This document shows, one piece after another, positions 21,706 to 32,850 of a stretch of 64,000 bases of DNA; within the stretch, counting starts at the first letter, position 1, and each line of letters begins with the position of its first letter. This stretch comes from Spodoptera frugiperda (Eukaryota; Arthropoda; Insecta; Lepidoptera; Noctuidae). The position numbers were made by a program, and so were the translations under genes. Location of the stretch: contig NC_064213.1 of NCBI RefSeq assembly GCF_023101765.2, positions 2,852,001-2,916,000 of the forward strand, given 5' to 3'. Below the pieces are notes generated by a model. That model made no database searches, was not told the origin of the DNA, and saw only the letters and a program-made list of their open reading frames with translations.

Positions 21706-22925
21706 ATGATTCGTTGTCTATTTTTAATTGTAAGTCGTGTATGAAAATTATGGTTTTCAACCCCTGAGAACCATCACCTTTGAATCTCGTGTAGTAAGGG
21801 GTGGGCTGATTAACATCTACTAATAACGTCAAAGTGCTATAAATAAGAAATTTACAAAAAAGTTCAATAAAACAGCGACAAACAATGAAACAATATATTG
21901 TTCAACAATCCATAGATTATAATTTTCAATTGAAACCTATTGAAAACAACTAATTGCTGTGCGCGCATATTTGCAGCTCAATCACATGAATGCATCGAGT
22001 GGCATCCATTATCGAAATGAGATCATACTTCGATAGCTATTACATTTTGTTTGATCGCTTTACATCGTATAGAGTGAATTGAGTGTAAGCTTATTATTAG
22101 CATCGACAGAAATATTGAATTGCGAAAAACATACCTACTAAATAAATTAGGCATTTATTTTAAGTAGGTATAAATATCAGTAAGTACACCGCGGATTATA
22201 AGTGCGCTTTTTAGTGATAATACCGCCCATTGTACTATCAATTTCTAAATAAACAATTTAGAAATTGAACGTTTTTATGTTAAGTTGGAGACACCAAAGA
22301 TTTCAAAAACTTACAAGAGTTACTGGCGAGATTAGTGAATAATTGAGTTTTCATACATAAAACTCTTGGTAAAAATATTTAAACAGTATGTCTATTCGCG
22401 GTATCCTCAAAAACTACTGAAACGATTTTAATGCCATTGAACAATCGCCATTAAACATAACAGTTTAGCGAGTTTAGATTTAAGGTCACAACATTGTTAA
22501 CTTAATAAGATAAATGAATAAAAAAAATAACATTGCATAGGTTGATTGTTAAGAATGGCTGGAGTATGAATGAGACGGGTAACGCGACGTTAAAATATAA
22601 ATATGACGTCACATAAAAGTATAATGGTACCTCCTGACATTTCATTTTACACAAATCTATAATATTTCTGAATGTCTTGACATTTTTACAGAGGTTTACT
22701 GCTTACAATGTAATGCCACTTTTATCGCCGAGTCCACGAAATAAACTGTTATGTCTTCCAATAAAATATAATACAAAACATTTTGCGGTTTATAGCGTTT
22801 TTAAAGCAGATGCTACTCGTATACTACATGAAATATTTTCAAGATTTTTTATCAGAAGTATTGTGAACGTTGTGTTATTAAGTAGTCGAGTACTTAGTTA
22901 TAAATGTTGCTTTATTTTATACTTG
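21706..22925. other. AT-rich, no gene seen
   Basis: Contains one perfect hairpin (CAATTTCTAAAT / ATTTAGAAATTG, 22239-22267). A 96-codon frame at 22677-22967 runs into a Helitron and is not gene-like. Confidence 0.4.
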
Positions 22926-23075
22926 CTAGCTTCTGATAGCTGCTTCGCTTGTGTTCTCGTGGGATAAAAAGTATCCTAACACCCAAGTCAGCTCATACCC
23001 TGTCTGTATAGCAAATTTCATTCAGTAGTTTCAGCGCGATTGGTGGACAAACATCCAAACAAAGAAACTTTTATT
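22926..23075 (-). mobile_element. Helitron fragment (H5), 5' truncated
   Basis: The 3' end CTAGCTTCTG (antisense) at 22926 and the family body to GACAAACATCC; the TCACACTAATATT end is missing where it meets the next Helitron. Confidence 0.6.
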
Positions 23076-23570
23076 TTTTAATAGCTTTTGCCCGCGACTT
23101 CGTTCGCGTGGAATAGTGACTTCCGGCAAATTTTTGGTTTTAACCACATAGTTCCCGATCTCGCGGGATCTCTTCAAAAATGAGATGTGGAAGATATTCC
23201 AGGGAACTCTTCAAAAATCAACATAATGAGCTCTGCGTTTGAATTTAATAGATGTATACTCACTTAGGGCATTAAAAAAATAGTTTAAAAACGGACTTAA
23301 ACTAAAGAAATATTATAATCATTCCGAACTTAAGATGAAAACTAACTTAAAACTAAAGAAAGCTACGAATTACGAATTTATAACAATTACGTCCTTTCTA
23401 AGGTTCTAAACTATATCTGTACCAAATTTCAACCAAATCCGTCAAATAGTTGCGGAGATTAATGGTATAATAAGCATAGAATAGTGTTCGACGTGATTCT
23501 TTAATTTGACATAACTTTTTTTATTTATGAACCGATTGACATGAAACAAACACTAAATGAAAATTGAAGC

Positions 23571-24521
23571 ATACCACAATATACCTGTGCTCGCGGGACT
23601 ACTTCCAGTCGATCTTGAGGTGCAGCGACGTGCTGCCATGTACTATAATGCGAGACCTAACTTTTCCGCAAACTTTCTAGCACAACGTGATCGAAGCAAA
23701 ATTGATAGATTGCTTAAGCCATTAACGGACGTCTGGGATGAACTTCTGACTGAGTGGCAGTGTAGATGGGAATCTTCCACCAAGGGCCGCCACCTCTATC
23801 AGTTCTTTCCATCCGTGCATGAGCGACTGGAGAGGACATGGCTGGAGGTGGATCACTGTGTTGCCCAATTTCTTACTGGCCATGGCAACTTTAAAAGCAA
23901 ATTGTTCTCATTTAAACTCGTTGATTCACCATGGTGCCAATGTTCGACAGCGGAGTTGCAACATGAGCAATCCGCCCATCACATACTCTGGGAGTGTGGT
24001 CTCTGGCAATCTGAGCGTAACACTATGTTGGATAATTTAATTGTTTCATCAGGTGTAGTTTATTACACGGACCTTGTGGAGTCTCGAGCAAATTTCCGTG
24101 CGTTTAGGCGTTTTTGCCATACCTATTATTGGAAGCAAGTATAACAGCTCACGCATAGGACCCATTTAGTATTAGCATTTAATATTTTAGTTTTAAGTAA
24201 AATTTCCGTGGTGCTTGGCGACTGGGCTTCTCCCAGTTGTGCAGTCTCTTTTGTGCCTTAAGGCTTAAGTCATCCTGTCTCCTGCATTAAATTCACCGAG
24301 GGAAGTGGAAACTATCGTTTTCTTTTCTTCTCCTCTAATAACATCTTCTGATTTGTTTCGTTGCGGGATCCAAGACAGTCATTCATTTCCCTGGGACGCG
24401 CCGGACTTCAGTGTTCCGGTGTTTTCATGTTTGTATCTACTGTAGATCCTGGCTTACAGGAGTTGCAGCGGTATGGGAGGTTGTGGCGGGCTTGTCCCAT
24501 TAAAAAAAATACCACAATATA
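23571..24521 (+). mobile_element. 5'-truncated R1-clade LINE with 13-bp target duplication
   Basis: ATACCACAATATA stands at 23571-23583 and again at 24509-24521, bounding a 925-bp insert. The insert has an open coding end, a 3' UTR (24145-24500) and an A8 tail. The flanks rejoin as one Helitron body, so the insertion is younger than the Helitron. Confidence 0.85.
23584..24144 (+). CDS. R1-clade LINE ORF2 C-terminal fragment (still open)
   Basis: This is the C-terminal end of an R1/TRAS/SART-like ORF2, the protein that carries endonuclease and reverse transcriptase; both domains are lost here by 5' truncation. The 186 residues begin PVLAGLLPVDLEVQRR, the usual region after the RT domain, and include WQCRWESSTKGRH, FLTGHGNF and a cysteine-histidine cluster (WCQC...AHHILWEC) typical of the clade's C-terminal zinc knuckle. 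The frame has no stop and no frameshift until TAA at 24142, so it is young. The ATG at 23557 lies in the Helitron flank and is fortuitous. No function is expected for the fragment. Confidence 0.8.
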   Translation, partial: PVLAGLLPVDLEVQRRAAMYYNARPNFSANFLAQRDRSKIDRLLKPLTDVWDELLTEWQCRWESSTKGRHLYQFFPSVHERLERTWLEVDHCVAQFLTGHGNFKSKLFSFKLVDSPWCQCSTAELQHEQSAHHILWECGLWQSERNTMLDNLIVSSGVVYYTDLVESRANFRAFRRFCHTYYWKQV

Positions 24522-24764
24522 TTCGTGAAAACCGCATCTAACTCGGATCAGCCGTTTCTGAGATTAGCGCGCATAGACAAACAGACAAACAGACAATCAG
24601 ACAAACAGACAATCAGACGAACAGACAATCAGACAAACAGACAAAAAGAAAGTTAATTACATTTTTGGGTTCGACATCGACATAACAATAACCCCTGCTA
24701 TTTTTTTTATTTTTATTTTCAATGTACAGACAGCACTTTTCTACGATTTTATTATATGTATAGA

Positions 24765-25261
24765 TGTGTGTTTCAGTAATTCGTTTTATTTTTCATATAG
24801 TTTTAATCACACCCTTTCTTCAGTTGTTCGTTTTGAGTTCACTGTGCTAAAGTAGTTCAGAAGAAAAACTATTCTGTTTTCAGAAAAACATTATGTCTTC
24901 ACACTTTGCGCATTTTGTGTATTATACTATTTCGTTTTTCTCTTTTCCAGCAAAGTTATCAGTCTAAAATTCAGTTTTGTCTAACTTCATTTAGCTATAT
25001 TTGCCCGATATTTTGCTTACAAATAGAATGGTACAGAATAGAATCGTAAACTGCGGATGGTCATTGAGGGAAATTGCTCGCAGATGTTAAATTTACATAG
25101 GGTTACAATTCTGTAGAACACATCAATGAGCGGTCAAGCCCCTTTACTAAGCATTTTGCAGGCAAATTGTCCATTTCCCAGCTAAAATGTTAACTTAGAA
25201 TCGACTGTTCTGGATGAAATAACTTTATTTCTATATTATTATGTAGTGTACAACACAAATT
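24765..25261. other. No feature recognised
   Basis: AT-rich; no open frame, TIR or SINE word seen. Confidence 0.4.
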
Positions 25262-25352
25262 GTGAAAAGCGGGTGTACATTGTGTATTACAGGCCATAAT
25301 GTGCACCTCTGCCTACCCCTTCGGGGATTAAAGGCGTGAAGATATGTATGTA
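25262..25352 (+). mobile_element. SINE A tail
   Basis: AAGCGGGTGTACATTGTGTA to CCCCTTCGGGGATTAAAGGC and GTATGTATT; 5' truncated. Confidence 0.7.
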
Positions 25353-25421
25353 TTATGTAGTTTATAGTAATTTATAATATAGAATAGAGTCAGGCGTTAC
25401 TTTGCGGAAATCCATGCTACA

Positions 25422-25662
25422 TTAACTATGTGACCGTTTCCACTGATACTAAGCTATGTAGTTATGCGAGGAAGATGTGCAGCTCGATGTGATAGCAAAC
25501 ATCTATAGCATCCACCTTTCCATATAAAAAACATAGCTAAACTGAGTCCGTTTCCACCAGTGCCAAACCATTTATACCGATGAATATGATTAGTGGAAGC
25601 CAAACGCATCCACAGCAACGTAGCATAGCACACCTTTTTGGTGGAAAAGCACCCATAAACAG
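25422..25662. mobile_element. MITE N copy 3
   Basis: TATGTGACCGTTTCCACTGA, CTTTCCATATAAAAAACATAG and a GTGGAAAAGCACCC right end. 25663-26149 has nothing else. Confidence 0.65.
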
Positions 25663-26149
25663 CCAAAGATTACATTATAACTAGATTCCTTACAAAAACC
25701 TCCAAGATCTCTTTAACACATCGCAAAACACCCTTAGCAGTCTATACACATACTAAACAACATATTCCTATACAGAATTTCATACCATAAAAGAATCCCC
25801 AAAACATATGGCTAACAGTAACAGTCTATACACCGAGAGTAGCGTGACTAGCCGACATGTCAGTATCGCCTCGCTAATGATGATTTGAAGACGGCTCACT
25901 CTTGAATGGCGATGGTTATTACCGCAGACACATGTTCTACTTAATTATAGCTAAGTACGTTATGTCATTATGTCTATATATGAATAATTTGACCTTAAAC
26001 GACCAGACAGATATAAACTAACAAACTTAAGTCAAAACGTTAACGTTAACGAAAATAACTCGTACCTCTAAGTATTCTCGGCAAAGTTTACAGCACACTT
26101 TTAAAACTAAATCCTGTGGCAAAATCGCTATACACCGGGCGTTTTCCCT

Positions 26150-26385
26150 GTGGTCTCTCATGCTACCTATGTATTGTGACGTTTCCGAGTTATATGTATT
26201 TCCTAAGATTATTAAGACACCACTGACAAACGGTGAAGGGAAACATCTGGGCTAATTAAATTTTTTATAAGTTTGAAATTCGTCAACTCGCATTCAGCAA
26301 ACGTGGTGATTAATGCTTAAACCTTCTCCGTGTAGGAAGAGGTTTTTGGTGAGCAGTGGCCACTTTAAAGCTGTTATTGTGACAG
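26150..26385 (+). mobile_element. SINE E copy
   Basis: TCCGAGTTATATGTATTTCC, CACTGACAAACGGTGAAGGG, CGTGGTGATTAATGCT and GAGCAGTGGCCAC. The head with the box B-like GGTTCGAA word seen in other copies is lost. Confidence 0.65.
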
Positions 26386-26544
26386 TATACTAATGTGAAA
26401 TAACTGAGAAAAGCTCTACAACTTTCAAGTCACAACGGGACTCGTTCTCTTACTTTTTTCTTCGCTATTTTCAATTGATGTTTGATCAATTGAAAAAATA
26501 AACCAATTAATATATGACTTTGGATTCAAACAAAACAGTTCTAT

Positions 26545-26702
26545 ACCCTTAGTACGAGTTTGCTTTACATCCAACGAAACCGTTCGAAACAAAAGCGCGT
26601 TCGGGTCTCTCATTGGTACATTCAATCACGACCACCAATCAAAGCGCCGAACGCAGTCTCGTTTCTTTTTTGTTAAACGTAAAGCAAACTCGTACTAAGG
26701 GT
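26545..26702. mobile_element. MITE P, left copy of a tandem pair
   Basis: A 158-bp palindrome: ACCCTTAGTACGAGTTTGC at the left and its inverse at the right, with inner words GCGCGTTCGG and GCGCCGAACGC inverted. Confidence 0.8.
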
Positions 26703-26707
26703 ACTGC

Positions 26708-26845
26708 ACCCTTAGTATGAGTTTGCTTCACGTTTAAAGTAATCGAAACGAGAGCGCGTTCGGAGTTCTGATTGGCCGGGCCGAATAAACCAACCAATCG
26801 TTATTTCGATTACTTTAAACGTAAAGCAAACTCGTACTAAGGGGT
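26708..26845. mobile_element. MITE P, right copy of the pair
   Basis: Starts ACCCTTAGTATGAGTTTGC five bases after the first copy and ends CAAACTCGTACTAAGGGGT. Interior GAAACGAGAGCGCGTTCGG. Same family as 28151, 43236 and 49471. Confidence 0.8.
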
Positions 26846-27091
26846 ACTGGTATCGTGTCATTGTTCCACTGGGTTTGACGTCTGTTTGTGACCAGTAGTT
26901 TTACACTCACAAAGCGTTTTGTCCCGCTGCATTTTTTACCCTATATTCCATTCGTTTGAAGTTTTTGATTGACGGGTTTCTCGGAAAATGTGACGTTTTG
27001 TCCACCCTTGCAATCCTGGTTGTTATGTAAATATGTGTTTTGATTTCCAACTACGCATTTGTTTTTGTTTTTGTTTAAATAAACATGTTTA

Positions 27092-27240
27092 AGTGTGGGA
27101 GAGCCATGCTTCGGCACGAATGGGCCGGCTCGACCGGAGTGATACCACGTCCTCACAGAAAACCGACGTAAAACAACGCTTTCGTTGTGTGAGTGAGGTT
27201 ACCGGAGGTCCAATTACCCCTTAAACTTAGCCCCTTTTTA
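27092..27240 (+). mobile_element. SINE D head
   Basis: GTGTGGGAGAGCCATGCTTC, GATACCACGTCCTCACAGA, GTGAGTGAGGTTACCGGAGG. Breaks off at CCAATTACCCC. 26846-27091 and 27241-27539 around it hold nothing recognisable. Confidence 0.65.
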
Positions 27241-27539
27241 CAGAGGTAAAAAGTGGGTAAGCCTATGATGTATGATGTTACCATTTAGGGAGTAAGATCT
27301 GATCTAATATTAAATCATTGATGGTTAAAATGATGAATAGGATACTTATAATTTAATCCATATCTATAAGAACCCACTCGATATTTTCCAAAGCGTTATG
27401 AAAGTAAATTGGAAGCAGATTGCTTATGAATAACGTAGCCATAAATCGTTTCTCAAGGTTTTTGCTTAATTGGACGTTATTTTTTTAATGCATAAAACAT
27501 AACAAAACTCACGGAGGTGTGGGTATAGGTGCTCATTAT

Positions 27540-27667
27540 GATATGATATCCAGTTTTTACTAGTTACCATTTTAAAAGGCCGGTAACGCATCTGTGACTC
27601 CTCTGGTGTTGCGGGTATCCATCAGGTGACCCGCCTGCTCGTTTGCCGCCTATTCTATAAAAAAAAA
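27540..27667 (+). mobile_element. SINE D tail upstream of exon 1
   Basis: AGGCCGGTAACGCATCTGTG, CTCTGGTGTTGCGGG, GTGACCCGCCTGCTCG and a TATAAAAAAAAAA end. Possibly the other half of the head at 27092. Confidence 0.65.
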
Positions 27668-27806
27668 ACTTACTTAACGGAGCCTTTTGCCATACATCGT
27701 GTACATTTCCTAATTCCATATTTAATTCTGAGTATTTTTGAAAAACCGATATTAATATATTTGTCTACTTTTTCCAAAATTAATTTTAAATTCTTTCTTG
27801 TTTCAG

Positions 27807-27899
27807 CTGCTGGTGGCCATTGGATCAGAAGAAAGGAGGCTTTAAGAGCGAAGAGAGGTCGGCATGGTACACAGAAACTTAGGAATAGAAGACAAATTG
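27807..27899 (+). CDS. Predicted internal coding exon 1 of an unidentified host gene (phase 1-1, 93 nt)
   Basis: Seen: a pyrimidine-rich tract ending TTCTTGTTTCAG precedes the segment, and a consensus donor (TTG then GTAAGT) follows it. Only one of the three frames is open: two bases, 30 codons, then one base. The peptide is strongly basic, with about 11 Arg/Lys among 30 residues (for example RRKEALRAKRGRHG), and has no hydrophobic stretch, so a disordered cytosolic or nuclear-targeting linker is more likely than a folded domain. The other two frames hit stops. It starts in phase 1, so the first residue depends on the last base of an exon outside the window or in its left part. A SINE D tail ends about 140 bases upstream. 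It shares phase with the exons at 58688 and 62364, which supports one transcript. I do not recognise the protein. A non-coding exon is the main alternative. Confidence 0.6.
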
Positions 27900-28150
27900 G
27901 TAAGTTCATTTGTTAATCGATTATATTACTAATCGGGTCGTAATCGCTTGTCGAGCCTATTTTTTCCGTGATTTTTTTTCCGTTTCTGTAAAGAAATCCA
28001 CTAATCCGCTCCGTACGGACTGCGGGCCTGTGGACTGCAGACTGGGACCTTAATAACTCATTCTGAAGATGTCCTCGGTCTATGGCACCATGTGCTTAAA
28101 CGTGAACAAAGAAGTTTTATTTCTTCGACATTTTCTAGCTTTATTTGTAT

Positions 28151-28296
28151 ACTTAGTACGAGTGTGCTTTACGTCGAATAAAATGAGAGCGCCTCCAGCG
28201 GTCTGATTGGCCGCGTGAAAGAATCAATCAATGAGAGTACCGAATACGCTCTCGTTGCGTTTTCGTTTAGCGTAAAGTAAACTCGTACTAAGGGTA
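28151..28296. mobile_element. MITE P copy
   Basis: ACTTAGTACGAGTGTGCTTT to GTAAACTCGTACTAAGGGTA with the inverted GAGAGCG/CGCTCTC interior. 27900-28150 and 28297-28556 are unique-looking. Confidence 0.75.
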
Positions 28297-28556
28297 CTGA
28301 TCAAGTTACCGACAAATTCAGTCAATCATTCAGAAAATGAAAATGTGATAAAATTCTATACACCTTTACAGAAGGTAGAAAGTTCTTAGAATGTAAAATA
28401 TTTTACAAAATAGACCGATACCTACATGTTCCGAAGTGCAGTGATGTGCAATGAAGCAAAGTGGTGGGCGCTGCGATATGCAACTTCAAAAGTGTTACAG
28501 AATAGAGATGTAGGTATTAATATTATAAGCATATTTTCTATATAACTATATATTTT

Positions 28557-28650
28557 TATTATAACTATAGTGAGACATACTAAATTGACTAAAAACAACG
28601 GTTTACTAATGTAAATATCGAAATATTGATCCGTGACTTGATACTAGTAG
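28557..28650. mobile_element. MITE M left-end fragment
   Basis: ATAACTATAGTGAGACATAC, TAAATTGACTAAAAACAACG and GGTTTACT match the M terminus. Confidence 0.55.
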
Positions 28651-28698
28651 AATTTTTCTCAGAATATTTATTTATAGTTTATTAATATTTATCAATAG

Positions 28699-28745
28699 AC
28701 TGCACGGTTGACGCGGTAGCTGGGCAACTGGCTGCCGTGCAACAA
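28699..28745 (+). mobile_element. SINE C head fragment
   Basis: TGCACGGTTGACGCGGTAGC and TGGCTGCCGTGCAAC only; the box B part is gone. Confidence 0.5.
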
Positions 28746-28884
28746 TTTTATTTTAACATGTTCTCTTAATTAAGTCACATACCTTTTGTATGTTTATAAC
28801 TTAAGACACTGCTACATAATGTTATGCAGATTTGCAAGTTTATGCAAAGAGCTAGCTTCACAACTGTTGCATATTATAATATAA

Positions 28885-29260
28885 CTAGCGGACCCGACAG
28901 ACGTTGTCCTGTCTACACGTTAATTTGAAAATTTTAAACTTTTTTAATAAGCTAAAACATTCTGGACCTTTTTGATGAAAATTATTATTCAAATGTTATG
29001 ACAATATCTAACGTCATTAATATTTGACACTGCGATGGTAGCGCCGTCCGTCGGATCCGATGTAAAACATTCCAAAATCAACAACTACTAATAAATTAAA
29101 AATTTATTAAAAAACATTGTCCAGCGGACAAAATTGTGAATCTAAACCATTCTCAGATCCCCTTGAACACACACAAAAAATTTCATCAAAATCAGTCCAG
29201 TCGTTTAAGAGAAGTTCAGTGACATACACACTTACAGAAGAATTATATAATATATAAAGA
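28885..29260 (-). mobile_element. Non-autonomous Helitron, complete (longest H1-family copy)
   Basis: Minus strand: A then TCTTTATATATT at 29260 and GGGTCCGCTAG then T at 28885. The hairpin GACAG/CTGTC near the end is intact. It keeps a segment (TATTTGACACTGCGATGGTA) absent from the 4061 copy. Confidence 0.8.
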
Positions 29261-29327
29261 TATGTACTAGATTTTAAGTATGTATGTAATATGTAGAACT
29301 TATGTGTACAGTGTGTAGTTTGTTTGT

Positions 29328-29511
29328 TTGACTACAAGGTTGGTATGGTGGCTAAGCAACTGGCTACCGTGCAACGTGTCGCGGGTTCGATTCCCGCACG
29401 GAACAACTATTTGTGTGATCTATAAATTGTTGTTTCGGGTCTAGGTGTCATGTGTATGTGAAATTGTATGTTTGTAAACGCACCAACGACACGGGAGAAA
29501 AATGTAGTGTG
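29328..29511 (+). mobile_element. SINE C, near full length
   Basis: GGCTAAGCAACTGGC, GCGGGTTCGATTCCCGCACG (box B), TTGTTTCGGGTCTAGGTGTC and AACGCACCAACGACACGGG. Confidence 0.75.
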
Positions 29512-30913
29512 TGACAACGATTGTTTTTTAAAGTGCTACTTTTTATAAGTTTTATTTTTGGTGTATGATATCAAGTGGGTGTTCTTTGTTTTGTTTTTGT
29601 TTTCTTGATGTATGTGGGTGGAAAATATCTAATCTGTATGTCTAATCAGCCTTGTCTATTTTTCTAATAAATGGATTTATCATAGAACCAGTGAAGAGTA
29701 ATTAGCTGTAGGAATGATCAGTAAACCGTGTAGTTGATATGGTATCACAACAATGGGTGGTATACATTAATTAAGAATAACATCGACAGTAATTACATCC
29801 GTATATATGTTATAAGGGACAAAACTCAAGTTGGTCAAAACATCGATAAATGGTTGGGAAACTAAAAATATCCGTTTTTACCAATCTCTCTTTCATTTTA
29901 AGGAAATCCTTAGGGTATAGGTGGCACTTAACGACATTTGATTTTCACCAACTTATAAGTAACACCTAACGTTAAATGTAAGGCGTTACAGTTCAGGCGC
30001 CTCCCTCCCGCCTAGGTATCTCTTAGATAAGAGGTGGATAAATAAAAAACACAGACAGTCATTATGAAATATATCCAAAATAAACAAGCTCCAATTCCAA
30101 TCTTCTCTTTATGATAAACGTCAGGCATTAGTTTATCGGATAAGTAACGTCAACCAGCAACTTAGTATATTTTATAAAATGTCATACTAAACAAGACTAC
30201 TAAACAGAAGAGTGATGTAGTAAAATTTTATATAATACTACACTATAACTAGATCACTCAAGAGATATATAGTCACTCGTAAATATACAAATAGACTACA
30301 ATGTAGTCTTAACTACTTAATAACATAATACTCCTCCTTGATTTAGTGGAAGTGCGATGTTACGCAGACGCTCCTTGGTTTCGTGGTAAAGGCTTATTAC
30401 TCGTTAGTACTTAGGACATTATGTATTGGATGTTTGGTTTAGAAAATATTAATTAGATTTGTAGTATCATATTAATATTATACTCATTGTGAAAGTTTCT
30501 TTGTTTGGATGTATGTCTGTCATACGGCAGCATTTTCGACAACTATCCAACATATCATTATAATTATCTATCAAGAAAATAATGACAATGTATTTTTAAG
30601 TAAAAACTCAATACTTAAACATTTGACAACAGATTCTTTCACAAAAAAGCGTATGCTCGAACTCCCCAGGCCACCCAAATAGACCATTCCATCTCTTAGC
30701 GCGGGAAAGTTTACTTATCTGTCACATTTGGCAGCTGACAGCTTCAACATGACAGATAGAGCTGTCGATAACACAGATTAAAATAGTGACGTTCATTTTG
30801 TTGATTTTCGTTATTAAACAAATTTTTTTTAATTAAATGTTTGGTCTACGAGTATTCTCTGTACCTTACCTCCATTTAGATAATCATAATAATATCAAAA
30901 TGACGTCAAACAA
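29512..30913. other. Mostly unique AT-rich DNA
   Basis: A Helitron 5' scrap (AATATTATACTCATTGTGAAAG, 30470-30520). 30655-30775 is less AT-rich with an imperfect inverted AGCTGACAGC/AGAGCTGTCG. No gene seen. Confidence 0.4.
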
Positions 30914-31024
30914 CATAACGCCTTTTATGCTCGAAGAGGTAGGCAGAGGTACACATTACGGCACGCAATGCCGCTATACAATGCACTTTTCACCATTTGC
31001 GTTATAAATCCCATGTAGTAGAGT
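30914..31024 (-). mobile_element. SINE A tail
   Basis: Antisense: CACTTTTCACCATTTGCG, GAGGTAGGCAGAGGTACAC and ATAACGCCTTTTATGC. Confidence 0.65.
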
Positions 31025-31679
31025 GTAGAGTGATATAAAAATGAACCCATTCAATATCCATTTTGCCCAAACTAAGGTCTGGTAGAAAACCAAAATCCTA
31101 TATCAGAAGTACAAAAGCTGATGTCATGTTCAGATCCATAAATTATATCCATTGAAAAAACCGCAGTGATGCCTTAACCGCCTTGTGAAATATGAGTATT
31201 CGGATTATTGAAACTCTTTTGTTGGAAGAGAGAAGGCCTATGTTTAAAGTTAAAGTGAATGTTAGGCTTTAGGATAAGCCACACATGATTAATGGATTTT
31301 TGACTGATGGTAAGTCTTACATGATAGTGGATGACTGAACTGTATTCATGCTTTTCAGGTTAGTTTAGGATTTGAGTCATTGGAGATCACATTATAAAAG
31401 GTTCAGTTCGACGGAGCTATGTAGGTTGCTATAGCTCCGTCCTTCTTGCACTGCTCAATGATCAAACATTTGGACATAATTGTAATAGCAGACTAAGGCT
31501 CCAGTTGCTATCAGAGAATGCTTTTACCAGGTCTGTCAATCATAGCTTCGTTAGTCGACTCTTAAGGTACATTCACATAAACAGATATTTTTGCTATGGT
31601 AACAATTCGAAAATGCTATAGCGTGTGTTGACAGCGCGCGGGCCGCGTGCTTACAGCCTTTTTGTACTGACTTCTTTTT
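31025..31679. other. No gene; weak splice-like site
   Basis: TTCATGCTTTTCAG directly followed by GTTAGT (31346-31365) looks like a weak ratchet word in the intron between exons 1 and 2. AGCTATGTAGGTTGCTATAGCT (31415-31436) is a small palindrome-like repeat. Confidence 0.3.
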
Positions 31680-31746
31680 TTTAAAGGAGGGAAATCTGAT
31701 ACTCCCTCTCGCCCCACACAAGACGGGGAAAGTTATGCAATGATTT
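31680..31746 (+). mobile_element. SINE B fragment
   Basis: TCTGATACTCCCTCTCGCC and GTTATGCAATGATTTT. 31747-32514 is AT-rich with nothing recognisable. Confidence 0.4.
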
Positions 31747-32514
31747 TGTATTGACGTTGTGAAATATATCATACGACATAAGATTTAATGTTCAAATTTA
31801 AATGACAAGTTTATTGCTGGGTTGGCTGGCTATATCCATTGTTCTCTATATGGCCTTACACTTTGAATAAGCCCATCGTACAACCTAACTCCTCATTACA
31901 TTCATGATAAAGTGTTCAAGTAAATTGGCGGTGATTTATAACTCCTCAAGAGTTACTTGAGAAAGCCATATCATCATTTTTGAAGAGCTCATTATCCTTA
32001 CAATAGGGTTTACGTAATTGACGCTTTGGCTCAGATGTGCTGACACATCTATCGGTTAATGTATAGCTTTCAAAGATTATTTTTCAATGGAAAATCGGTT
32101 CTGTGCATGTTATAATAATTATAGTCGGTATTCAATTATGTAATTTGAATACCGTATAGCTCATTATAATGATGGATAATGGGGATTTTAATAAGGGGTG
32201 ATGTGTTTATATTGAATAGCTATGAAAATGATGATCTAAAAGATTTCTTTTTCTTTCTAAGATAACCAATTTTCAACCGAGATTTTCAGAAGTGTTTAGG
32301 ACCTAACTAAGTGTTAGATTAAACATTAATCATGACGCTTGCTCAAGATGGATGGCAATTTAAAATTAATTATTTTGAATTATAAGTACGTACTACGTCA
32401 GTATTCTAAATAATATTAGAAAGGACATAAGTCTGAGTACGTCTCTCATCTTAAAGAAATAATTAACTTAAAATTAGGATCAGTAATAAAGATATTTGAT
32501 TTGATCAGTATAAA

Positions 32515-32850
32515 AGATATACTAAATTAACTAAAAATAACGGTCAACTCAAATTAATGGAGAAAAGCTACTAATTTTGAGTCACAAAGGGACTTCATCG
32601 TGAGCAGCGTGCGCAGACGCGGCGACGTCGCACACCTTGCTGTAACTGTGACTCGAAACTAGTAGAGCTTTTCTCCATTAATTTAGGTGAGTAGCAGTGG
32701 CACTCGGAGCCATTTAACGATTACAGAAACTAATCCTTAGGAATGATTTTGTATCGAAAACAGTTGCTAACAACTGGGTTAAGTAACCATTAAATGACTC
32801 TGAGCACGGCGGTAAACCGTTATTTTTAGTTAAATTAGTGAAATTATATT
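32515..32850. mobile_element. MITE M, best full copy, carrying a nested MITE Q
   Basis: TIRs TACTAAATTAACTAAAAATA and TATTTTTAGTTAAATTAG; inner arms AATGGAGAAAAGCT / AGCTTTTCTCCATT; centre GAGCAGCGTGCGCAGACGCG, itself CpG-rich and foldback. A 119-bp insert sits at 32694-32812. Confidence 0.7.
32694..32812. mobile_element. MITE Q inserted at a TA in MITE M
   Basis: TA stands at 32692-32693 and 32813-32814. Removing the insert restores GTGAGTAAACCG, the normal M sequence. Inverted ends: GGCACTCGGAGCCATTTAA and TTAAATGACTCTGAGCACGG. Sister copy at 36761. Confidence 0.8.

Larger units (their letters stand above)
23081..24764 (-). mobile_element. Helitron (H6) split by an R1-type LINE
   Basis: Minus strand: TCTATACATATAATAAAATC after A at 24764, to the hairpin CGCGAACGAAGTCGCG and GGGCAAAAGCTA at 23081. 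Without the LINE and one duplication it is about 745 bp with no helicase. It includes an 8-bp tandem array of ACAAACAG/ACAATCAG (24575-24645). Confidence 0.65.

Noticed and set aside
22677..22967. 96-codon plus-strand open frame
   Set aside because: Runs into a Helitron end; no recognisable protein content.
24575..24645. CRISPR-like regular repeats (ACAAACAG/ACAATCAG)
   Set aside because: Eight-base units without spacers, inside a Helitron; a simple tandem repeat in a eukaryotic genome.
29328..29400. Possible tRNA gene (GGTTCGATTCC box B)
   Set aside because: The tRNA-like part continues into a body shared with many SINE C copies; no independent cloverleaf or terminator.
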